64,000 nt of DNA. It comes from Diacronema lutheri (taxonomy: Eukaryota > Haptophyta > Pavlovophyceae > Pavlovales > Pavlovaceae). Below the pieces are notes generated by a model. The model was given only the letters and a program-made list of their open reading frames with translations, was not told the DNA's origin and ran no database searches. The stretch spans positions 139,001-203,000 of the forward strand of contig JAGTXO010000033.1 of assembly GCA_019448385.1 (NCBI GenBank), given 5' to 3'. This document shows positions 31,947-39,930 of the stretch, in pieces (position 1 is the stretch's first letter; each line of letters begins with the position of its first letter). Both the position numbers and the translations under genes were made by a program.

Positions 31947-33370
31947 TCAAAAGATGAGCCAGAGCGACCCACCTCGTAACTCCACGCCGCCACCAAACTT
32001 TGCACACTCGCGGTCCATGATGGCTGCAAGCCACGCCGCGTCCACCGGCGCCGCGCGCACGAGCTGAAACCGCCGGATCTGCAACGGCCACATCTCAAGG
32101 CTGCGCAGCTCACCGGTCGCGCTGTCGAGCGATGGCAAGAAGGCGAGGGCCAGGTCGCCGCGAAACACGGCGTGGTGCTCGATCCTGTGGACCGCGTCAC
32201 GCGCCGCGTGTCGCGTTGCACCTCAGCACAAACGCCAGGGAAGGGGGAAGGGGGGGGGGGGGGGGGGGGGGGGGGAGGGAGGGAGGAGAAGCGCACCCTT
32301 CATAGTCATTGATGAAATCGCCGCAAGAGAAGACGATCAGCTTGCGGTTGCGCACCTCCACACCGATCGGGTGGTGCGACGAATGGCCGTGCACGAGGTC
32401 GAAGCCCGCCTGGTCGACGAGCGCGTGCGCGACGCGCCGACGCTCAGGCGGGATCTCGTACCCCCAGTTGCTGCCCCAGTGCACCGAGGCAATCGCGAGG
32501 TCGCCCGGCCGCTTGTGCGCGTGCACGAGCGCGTGCAATTCGGCGAGGGAGACGCGGACTGCATTGGCGCACGCGCGGCGGCCGTCGCGGTGCCGGCGTG
32601 TGGCGCTCCACTGAGCCGACAGCGCCATGGGCGGAGGGCGGCGCGGGCGAAAGCGCGCGCGCGCGTGGGCGCGACGCACACGGGCCGTCGAGCATGAGCA
32701 CGCCCGGCTTGCTGCCAGAGGCTCCCCACTCTGGTGGCACGCCGGCGGTGGTCGAGCCGAGGGAGAAAACAAGCAGCCGTCGCTGCGCGCCGAGCTCGAC
32801 GACCGCGGGTGCTGCCGCAGTCGCGCGGGTGAGCCCTGCGCCGGCGGTCGCGATGCCCGCCGCGCGCAACGTGCGCACCGTCTCGTCCAGACCGCCGAGC
32901 CCCCAGTCGAGCACGTGGTTGTTAGCGAGGGCGCAACAGTTGACGCCGATTGCCGACAATACCGGCGCGGCGTTTGCCGGGTGCATCCGGTAGTGCACCG
33001 CCTTGCCTCGCCAAAGGTCGTCTGACGTCGTGACGGCCGTCTCCAGATTGATGACGATAGCGTCGATGCGCGGCGTGGCGGTGCGAAGCATGAGCGGCAC
33101 GTCGCCCCACACGTAGGCGTTCGAGACGTTGCGCGGGATAGGTCCGTTCACACGCTCGGCGATGTCTACGTAGTCCACCGCCGAGCGCATGTATCCCTCG
33201 TGCAGTGTTGCGTCCCCCGGGCGCTTGAGGATCTGGTCGATGCCGCGCCCGAGCATCACGTCGCCGCAGAGCAGGACGGTCGTCGTGCTGGCCGCCGTAC
33301 AGGAGAGTGAAGTGTGGCTCGCTGTCCCGCTGATGCGCACGCGGTCCACCGAGCAAGCCGCGGCAAGCAT
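31947..33370 (-). CDS. CapA-like (PGA_cap) metallophosphatase-fold protein
   Basis: Three exons (32682-33370, 32297-32605, 31947-32184) join in phase to about 411 residues. Features of the CapA/PgsA family: LLCGDVMLGRGID (metal-binding GD), VINLETAVTT (N-LE), CCALANNHVLDWG (NNH), DLAIASVHWGSNW (HWG), DLVHGHSSHHPIGVEV (H-x-S/P-H) and IVFSCGDFIND (G-D/N-F). All expected metal ligands are present. In bacteria CapA is needed for poly-gamma-glutamate synthesis or export; the eukaryotic homologues have unknown function. Intron 2 contains a 26-base G run. The N-terminus (MLAAACSVDRV) has a short hydrophobic segment. 114 bp separate its start from the RibD-like gene. Confidence 0.82.
32250..32275. 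repeat. Poly-G tract inside a CapA intron
   Basis: 26 G in the second intron of the CapA-like gene, followed by GGGA repeats. Confidence 0.95.
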
Positions 33371-33484
33371 GGCGAGGACGAGGACGGACGGTCGCCGAGG
33401 GGGGAAACTCAAAAACGGAAAACCTGAAACCTGTGGGACTCCTATAGAAACGAAAAAACTTGCAGTCCCACAGCCAGGCCGCCA

Positions 33485-34339
33485 ATGGCGCAGATCGCGC
33501 GCCATTTGCACCGCTTCCCGCCGCAGCCCACCCAGCCGTGGCGCCCTGCGGTAACACTCACGTACGCGCAATCGCTCGACGGGTGCATTGCGGCCGTGCG
33601 CGGCGCCCCCACGCGCCTAAGCGGCGACGACTCGATGCTGCTCACGCACGAGCTGCGCGCTCGCCATGATGCCATTCTCGTCGGCGTCGGCACGGTGCTG
33701 GCCGACGACCCGCAGCTTTCGACGCGGCTCGTGCCGGGGCACTCGCCTCGGCCGATCGTGCTTGATTCGAACCTGCGCACGCCCCTGTCCGCTCGTCTGC
33801 TGCGCGACAGCAACGGTGTGCCACGCAGCGCAATCGTCGTGTGCTCGCCTGAGCGCATGAGCTCGGAGCGCGCAGCCGCGCTCACGGCGGCTGGCGCATT
33901 CGTCCTGCCAGTCGCTCGCCATGCAGACGAACATGCGAGCGCAGCGCGCGCGCCCGCGAATTCACGTTTGGAATGCTCCGCGCCCCCGCCTGCGGGCGCG
34001 CCGTGTTTGCCGGGTCGGCTCGAGCTGCGCGCCGTACTGTGCGCGCTTGCCGCCTGCTCTGTGCGCACGCTGATGGTCGAAGGGGGTGGGCACGTCTTGC
34101 GCAGCTTCATCGCAGAGCCAGAGCTCTTCGACGCGCTTTGCGTGACGATTGCGCCCACCCTTCTCGCCGGCGGCCCACGATTTGGCGAGCCGACGGGCGA
34201 TGGCGCCTCGCTCACTTCACTCAGTCCACGGGCGCGACTTGACCTCGAGCACGTCTCGTACGCGCAGCTCGGGGCCGACGTGGTGTTATTCGCCACGCCC
34301 GCGCGCCCGCGGCAGAGCACGGCCGAAGGCGCCGCGTGA
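33485..34339 (+). CDS. RibD-C-type reductase (riboflavin pathway)
   Basis: 284 residues with the DHFR-like RibD C-terminal fold: VTLTYAQSLDGCIA (substrate-site S-DG), LTHELRARHDAILVGVGTVLADDP (the 'LR...DAI.VG..T...DDP' signature), PRPIVLDSNLRTPL and LMVEGGGHVLRSFI ('EGG..L...F'). Homologues (fungal RIB7, archaeal and plant reductases) reduce 2,5-diamino-6-ribosylamino-pyrimidinone phosphate with NADPH. No deaminase domain is attached. An insertion at about residues 140-175 (ADEHASAARAPANSRL) is unusual. Poly-G starts 18 bp after the stop. Confidence 0.87.
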   Translation: MAQIARHLHRFPPQPTQPWRPAVTLTYAQSLDGCIAAVRGAPTRLSGDDSMLLTHELRARHDAILVGVGTVLADDPQLSTRLVPGHSPRPIVLDSNLRTPLSARLLRDSNGVPRSAIVVCSPERMSSERAAALTAAGAFVLPVARHADEHASAARAPANSRLECSAPPPAGAPCLPGRLELRAVLCALAACSVRTLMVEGGGHVLRSFIAEPELFDALCVTIAPTLLAGGPRFGEPTGDGASLTSLSPRARLDLEHVSYAQLGADVVLFATPARPRQSTAEGAA

Positions 34340-34354
34340 CTGGAGGCGCGAAAG

Positions 34355-34357
<3 letters not shown>

Positions 34358-34385
<28 letters not shown>
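34358..34385. repeat. Poly-G tract
   Basis: 28 G, immediately downstream of the RibD-like stop codon. Confidence 0.95.
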
Positions 34386-34388
<3 letters not shown>

Positions 34389-34650
34389 TCACTCTGAGCA
34401 CGAGGGGGGTGTCGCTGAAGTTGAGACCAAAGCGCCTCGCTCGCCGCGCAGAACGGGAACCTAGAAACTCAGTGTCAGGCTGTCAGTATCACCTCAACTG
34501 CCCGCCAACCACTCGCTCGACGGAGCATTGGGGTCACGATCGCCGTCGAGGGGAAACGTGGGGCGGCTGACAGGGCCAGGGAGGGCGCAGGGGGGGCGCA
34601 GGTGTGCGCCGATCGGCACTTGCGGTCGGTGGTGCCCGTGCCGTCGGGTC

Positions 34651-35462
34651 TCAGTAAAGGCCTGTCACAGCGCGCACGGCAGTCGACATGGCGGCAGTCA
34701 TCACACCGAGCAAGGAGAACCAGATGAAGCGCGACCAGAAGGACTCGTAGCGCGCCTTGGGGTCGCCTGTCGCGTAGCCGCCCTGCAAAGTACGCAGGCG
34801 GCGAGCAGGCGAAGAACGGGCGCGCAAGAACGGGCACGCAACCACTGCGTTGGACGTCGCGCGGGCTCGCGTCGCGCGCACATCACACCGTCGCGCGCGC
34901 GCGCGCCGCGCGCGCCGCGCGCGCCGCGCGCACCGCCCACTTCCAGCGGCCGACGATCCACGCGATGCCGGCGGCTGCGACGAAGTAGGGGTGCGTGATG
35001 CCGCCGATGAGCGAGCACGCAACGAAGGAAGTGTACGTCTCGAGCGCCTGCTGGTGCCCGCGCTGCGTGCAGTTGAACTTCGTGCTCTTCGCGTCGGTGC
35101 CCGTCGCGTACCTGTGTTAAGGGGCACGAGGGAGCGGCGCGCGTGCGCTCAGCAAGGATGGGCCCAGGCGAAAGCGTGGGGCGACGGCGCGACCAAAAAG
35201 GAGAAGGAATAAGGCTGAGCGCGCACATCGTGGGGTACTCGACGCCGTACTCTTCGCGCGCCTTGCTGACCTTGAAGCCGAGGCCCATGAGCGTGAACGT
35301 CGAGCCGACGAGGTTGACCGCAACGACGGCGCTAAAGGCGGCGGGCAAGCCGAGCGGGGCACAGGCCACGCCAAGCAAGCCGAGCTTCGAGCAGATCGCG
35401 AACTCCGTCGCGCACGCCGCGACCGACGCCGCGATCGACTTGGTCAGAATCGAGGTCGCCAT
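34651..35462 (-). CDS. MGST3: Microsomal glutathione S-transferase 3 (MAPEG)
   Basis: Three exons (35227-35462, 34934-35111, 34651-34782) join in phase to about 181 residues. The MAPEG signature is clear: FKVSKAREEYGVEYPTM (human SKARKKYKVEYPIM), then FNCTQRGHQQALETY (FNCIQRAHQNTLEVY), ACSLIGGITHPYFVAAAG and IAWIVGRWKWA. The final exon gives GGYATGDPKARYESF, matching 'YTGEPSKR'. Four membrane helices. The Asn and Arg that contact glutathione (FNC.QR) are present. Role in glutathione-dependent peroxide or eicosanoid metabolism follows from the family. Both introns start GTGCG. The N-terminus (about 35 residues before the first conserved helix) is longer than in animals. Confidence 0.9.
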
Positions 35463-35586
35463 AGCACCACACGCTTCGGGTGTCCGTGAGGAGCGCCTGA
35501 CCTTCCTTTCCCGACGCTTTGAAAATCAGCGGTGCATCCCACCGGAAAATCCCGAATCCGTTGGATGACATCACGTTTTCGTAACG

Positions 35587-36654
35587 ATGATCACGTTGTG
35601 GGCAGAGAGGCGGCTGCACGCCGAGCCCAGCGCTGCGCAGGGCTACCTGCTCGACTCGCGCGCCGAGTGGCATGCGCGCGCGCTCGTATCGCACGCACGC
35701 ACACCGCCGCCGATACCCCCGCGGCTGCCACGACTGCCATTGGTGCAGCCGCGCCGTCCAAATCTGCCGCAGCGGCCAGCGCGCGCCGCGCCCTACTGGC
35801 CCTCGGCCACGGCTTCGGAGCACCCGTCCGGCGCGCAAACGGAGCGCACTCAACGCACCGCCTGCAAGCTTCTCGCTGCCGCGAGCAGCGTGGGTGCACC
35901 GCCCGCGGGTGGCGCGTCGGCCGACGGTGACGACGGCATGCGCGCCGGCGCAAGCGGAGGCGTGGCCACGGGCGAGGGCTGCTCGAGCGCGGGCGCCAGG
36001 GCGTGCTCGACGACCGCTCTTACGTCTCCGCTCAAGAGCCGTGCGCCGCGCGAGCGCTGGAGCCGCACGGACGGTGCGCGTATCGCCGGCTCGGTCGCTG
36101 AGCCGACGGTGCCGCTCTCGCGCCTCGCCCACCAGCTCGCGGCGCTCGCGCAGCTGCACCGCGCGGCGCGCGTGCTCGACGCGCAGCGCGTGCTCCACCT
36201 CGCGCGTCAGCTCATGCACGCCGTGCTCGGCGCCGAAGAGTCGAGCATCTTCCAGCCGGGCGCGACGATCGGCAGCAGCTCGCTCTGCGCCGGTGCGCTC
36301 CAGCTTGGCCTCCTCGACCATGCTGCCGCCATCGGGATGACGGTGCGCGTGCCGCCGTTCCCAGCCATCGGCGCAGACGGGCGCGACCATATGGCGCGCG
36401 TGCGCTCGATGCTCTGCGTGCCCGCCGTTGCGGACGAGGGCACGCCGTCCGCGCGCACGCTCGCCGTGCTCGTGATGGTCAACCCACAGGACTCGGATAC
36501 ATTCAGCACCGCGGACGAGCGCTTCGCGACGCTGCTCGCAATGCACGTCGCCGACGCGCTCGCGCTCGACGAGGCGCGCGCGCGCGCACAGCGCGAGGCG
36601 GACGGGGCCGACGCGGCGGCGCTTGGCGACGAAACTCGAGGACCTGGTGACTAA
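35587..36654 (+). CDS. GAF-domain protein
   Basis: 355 residues. The N-terminal half is Pro/Ala-rich low complexity (RLPRLPLVQPRRPNLPQRP) with WSRTDGARIAGS. The C-terminal half is a GAF fold: LHRAARVLDAQRVLHLARQL (helix), VLGAEESSIFQPG, VPPFPAIGADGRDHMARVRS, MLCVPAVAD ('LCVPV' strand), LAVLVMVNPQDSDTFSTADE ('V..N......F...DE') and FATLLAMHVADAL. This is the pattern of cNMP-phosphodiesterase/adenylyl-cyclase GAF domains. No catalytic domain follows before the stop, so it may be a stand-alone sensor. Ends close to the convergent methylthioribose kinase gene (28 bp between stops). Confidence 0.78.
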   Translation: MITLWAERRLHAEPSAAQGYLLDSRAEWHARALVSHARTPPPIPPRLPRLPLVQPRRPNLPQRPARAAPYWPSATASEHPSGAQTERTQRTACKLLAAASSVGAPPAGGASADGDDGMRAGASGGVATGEGCSSAGARACSTTALTSPLKSRAPRERWSRTDGARIAGSVAEPTVPLSRLAHQLAALAQLHRAARVLDAQRVLHLARQLMHAVLGAEESSIFQPGATIGSSSLCAGALQLGLLDHAAAIGMTVRVPPFPAIGADGRDHMARVRSMLCVPAVADEGTPSARTLAVLVMVNPQDSDTFSTADERFATLLAMHVADALALDEARARAQREADGADAAALGDETRGPGD

Positions 36655-36682
36655 ATCTCCTCCCACCCCTTTGGCCTATTCC

Positions 36683-38043
36683 CTAGTGAGACATGAGTTC
36701 GAGGACGTCGTCGATTGTCTCGACCCGCCGCCAGCCCTCGAGCGCGGCTACGCCGCATGCAAGCGCGCTACGCTCCGCCTCGAGCCGCGCTTTCTCGTCC
36801 GCAATGTCGTCGAGATCGGGCACGTGCGCGGCGCCGATGACGCGGCGCGTAAGCTCGGCGCCCATGAAGCCCGCCGCTTCGCGCAGCGTCTGCGGCAGCA
36901 GCGCCTCTGCGAGCAAGCGCGGCACGGCGGGCGCGCCGTCCGCCGCGGCGCGCGCGCTCTCGTGTGCACCGGCGAGGAGCCCGCGCAGCTGCGCCGCGTA
37001 CTCGCGCCACAGCGCGCGCACCGCGACGTCGACCGCAGCGACGACGTGCGCGCGCGCGTGCGCGCCGTGGTGAAAGCGCGCGAACGCGTACGCCGCGAGC
37101 GCGAGGCCGAGGTCGAACGAGGCGGGCCCAACCGTCGCGAATTCGGAATCGATCACGCGCAGCCGGCCGGCCGCGTATGCGCGCGCGTGCGGCTCGGCGC
37201 GCGCGTGCGGCTCGGCGGCGCGCGCGACCATCACACTGCCCGCGTGCAAGTCGCCGTGCACAAGGCACTGCTTCTTCTCGCGGAAAATGGTTTCGAGCGC
37301 TGCGGCGGCGGCGGCGGCCCCTCCGCCCTCGATCGAGCGCAGGCGTGCAACCTGCGCGTCGAGCGCGGGCGAGTGGCGGTTCGACGGCTCGGCGGGGTCA
37401 TACGGCTTGAGGAAAACGTACGCGGACGTGATCGCGCAGAGCAGCTCGTTGTCGAAGCGCGCTGAATGCACCGCGCCCGCGGCATCGCCCGCGCGCATCG
37501 TGCGCGCGTGCACGCGCGCCATGAACTGGGCGAGCGCGCTTGCGTCCGCCGCGAACACGCGCCCCGCGAGCAGCTCGTCGCGTAATAGAACGTGCTCGCG
37601 CAGGTCCTCCATGACCATTGCCGCACGTGCCCCGTCAAAGTGCAAGTGCCGCGGCGTGTACGCCGGCGCGAGCGAGTTGAGGACGACGAGCGCCGCGCTC
37701 TCGAGCGCGGCGCGCGCCGAGCTGAGCTGAGCGCCCGGCCCGAGGCACTTGATGAAATCGGGCGCCTGCTTGACGAAGACCGAGCGCGTCGCATCAGAGG
37801 CGCTCGAGACGCGAAACGCGTAGTTCAGGTTCCTGCGTGGCGCGCGGGCACGCGCGCTCGCTGAGAGCGCCGAGCCGCCAAACGGGCAGCTCGCGCGCGC
37901 ACGCGCGCGCACCCGCCGTAGACCTCTTCGCACACGAGCTCGTCGCCCGGAAGGAGAGGCGCCCCATCGAGCGGGAGCAGCCCGCGCACGTACTCGCACG
38001 CGTTGGACGTGGTAATGCGCACGCCTGCGTCCGCGGCGGCCAT
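36683..38043 (-). CDS. mtnK: 5-methylthioribose kinase
   Basis: Two exons (37913-38043, 36683-37832) join in phase to about 426 residues. The intron junction rebuilds EEVYGG-GNLNYAFRV, matching MtnK 'EVGDGNLNLVFRV'. Further motifs: SVFVKQAP (ATP-binding Lys), ARAAMVMEDL and LREHVLLRDELLAG, the catalytic LVHGDLHAGSVMV (HGD-H-GS) and RVIDSEFATVGPASFDLG (DxE, family 'DPEFAFYGP.GFD'). It phosphorylates methylthioribose in methionine salvage. The usual Pro of the DPEF motif is Ser here. Insertions at AEPHARAEPHARA are low complexity. Starts 27 bp from the UCH gene start on the other strand. Confidence 0.87.
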
Positions 38044-38070
38044 TCTTGAATCTCGTCTCCCCGGCGGCCG
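38044..38070. promoter_or_regulatory. 27-bp divergent intergenic region
   Basis: Only 27 bp separate the methylthioribose kinase and UCH start codons, the tightest divergent pair here. Confidence 0.4.
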
Positions 38071-38844
38071 ATGCCCACGCTGGACGTGGACTCGGCGCTT
38101 GCGTCAAGCGCGTGGCTGCCGCTCGAGAGCAACCCGGAGATCTTCAATGCGTTTGGCAAGCGGATCGGCCTACCCGACGACTGGGGCTTCGTCGACGTGC
38201 TCGGCCTTGACGATGAGCTGCTTGACATGGTACCCGAGCCGTGCGCCGCGCTCATCCTGCTGTTCCCGTGCGAGCCCGAGATCATGGCGCGGCGCAGGGC
38301 GGCCGCCTCGGCGCACGATCCGGTCACCACCGACGATATCTACTTCCTCGCGCAGCACGCTGCCGCCGGGAACGCGTGCGGCACGTTTGCGGCGATCCAC
38401 GCGATCAGCAATTCGCAGCACGCGTTCGAGCTGCGGCGTGGCACGCCGCTGGACCAGCTGTTGAGCATGGGGCACGGGATGTCGGCGGACGAGCGCGGGC
38501 GAGTGCTCCTCACGATGAGTGACCTGCGCGAGCGCTCGGACGCCGCCGCGGAGGACGCCGCCGCGCAGACCGCGTGCCCGCGGCGCGATGGGCCCGACCT
38601 TGAACACCACTTTGTCGCCTTCGTCTGCTCGTCCAAGGGGCGGCTGGTCGAGCTCGACGGGACCAAAGCGCATCCGATCGACCACGGCGAGGTCTCGTTA
38701 CGCACGTTCAAGCGGCGCGCGGCTGCTGTCGTGCGCGAGCTTTTCCTACCGCGCGATGGCGGGGGCACGGGCGCGTCGATCGAGTTCGCGCTTTGTGCGC
38801 TCTGCCGATTGGCGCGCCGGGCCGAGGGCGAGCAGGGCGCATGA
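38071..38844 (+). CDS. Ubiquitin C-terminal hydrolase, UCH-L3 type
   Basis: 257-residue cysteine protease of family C12. WLPLESNPEIFNAF is the UCH N-terminus. AAAGNACGTFAAIHAI holds the catalytic Cys with oxyanion Gln five residues upstream of GNAC (QHAAAGNACG). LEHHFVAFV contains the catalytic His and GRLVELDGTKAHPIDHG the catalytic Asp. The crossover loop (MSADERGRVLLTMSDLRERS, then an Ala/Asp-rich stretch) is a little longer than in human UCHL3. It removes small adducts from ubiquitin C-termini in the cytosol. Single exon. Confidence 0.92.
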   Translation: MPTLDVDSALASSAWLPLESNPEIFNAFGKRIGLPDDWGFVDVLGLDDELLDMVPEPCAALILLFPCEPEIMARRRAAASAHDPVTTDDIYFLAQHAAAGNACGTFAAIHAISNSQHAFELRRGTPLDQLLSMGHGMSADERGRVLLTMSDLRERSDAAAEDAAAQTACPRRDGPDLEHHFVAFVCSSKGRLVELDGTKAHPIDHGEVSLRTFKRRAAAVVRELFLPRDGGGTGASIEFALCALCRLARRAEGEQGA

Positions 38845-39081
38845 GCGCGCCGCCAGCCACCGCGCCGGCTGGGCGTGCGCGCGGGTGTCCTTTTTGTTGT
38901 GCAGAATCTGACAGAAAGGGGCCGGAGGGAAAGCTGACGCGCACGGCTGACGACGACACTGGACACGTCACACGCCACACGGTCGCGAACTCTCCGGACT
39001 TTTTGTAACAGCTGTGGCACAGCAGAAGACGGCCATCGTGCACGAGGGCGGCACGAGGTCCCCAGCCCGCCGGCCGTCCCG

Positions 39082-39864
39082 ATGGCGCAAGGCGACCACA
39101 TCGACCTGCACCGGAGGCGGCACGGGCGGCGGCTGGACCACGATGAGAAGGCGCGCAAGAAGGAGGCGCGCGGCGCGCACACCCGCGCCAAGTACGCGCA
39201 GAAGGTGAAGGGCCTGCGCGCCAAGCTGCTCAACAAGAAGCGCTACTCCGAGAAGGCAACGATGCAGAAGACGATCAAAGAGCACCAGGAGCGCGACACG
39301 AAGCACCGCGACAAGGAGGGCGGGCCCAAGGACGCCGTGCCTGGCTACCTCATGGATCGTGAGAACATGTCGCACGCCAAGGTCCTCTCCAACACGATCA
39401 AGCAGAAGCGCAAGGAGAAGGCCGGCCGGTGGAACGTGCCGATCCCAAAAGTGCGGCCCGTGGGCGAGGACGAGGTTTTCAAGGTGATGCGCTCGGGCAA
39501 CCGGCGTAAGAAGGCGTGGAAGCGCATGATCACCAAGGTGACCTATGTCGGCGACACCTTCACGCGCAAGCCGCCAAAGTACGAGCGGTTCATCCGGCCG
39601 TCCGGCCTGCGCATGAAGAAGGCGCACGTGACACACCCCGAGCTGCAGACCACCTTCTCGCTCGACATCATCGGCGTGAAGAAGAATCCGCAATCCTCCC
39701 TTTACACCTCGCTCGGCGTGATCACCAAGGGCACGATCATCGAGGTGAACGTGTCCGAGCTCGGGCTCGTGACGCCCGCGGGTAAGGTCGTGTGGGGCAA
39801 GTTTGCGCAGGTCACGAACAACCCGGAGAATGACGGGTGCATCAACGCGGTGCTGCTGGTCTAA
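39082..39864 (+). CDS. NSA2: Ribosome biogenesis protein NSA2
   Basis: 260 residues, full length and uninterrupted. Nearly every segment is conserved with NSA2/TINP1: [96 protein letters not shown] and [14 protein letters not shown]. It belongs to the eS8-like fold and is needed for 27S pre-rRNA processing in nucleolar pre-60S particles. Start at the ATG of [15 protein letters not shown]; other species start MPQNEY/ GDYIELH. Confidence 0.95.
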   Translation: MAQGDHIDLHRRRHGRRLDHDEKARKKEARGAHTRAKYAQKVKGLRAKLLNKKRYSEKATMQKTIKEHQERDTKHRDKEGGPKDAVPGYLMDRENMSHAKVLSNTIKQKRKEKAGRWNVPIPKVRPVGEDEVFKVMRSGNRRKKAWKRMITKVTYVGDTFTRKPPKYERFIRPSGLRMKKAHVTHPELQTTFSLDIIGVKKNPQSSLYTSLGVITKGTIIEVNVSELGLVTPAGKVVWGKFAQVTNNPENDGCINAVLLV

Positions 39865-39930
39865 TTCGCGTCGGCGGCAGAGTGGGAGGGGCGGGGCGCA
39901 TACTCTTGCACACATTTTAGTCAGATCGCA

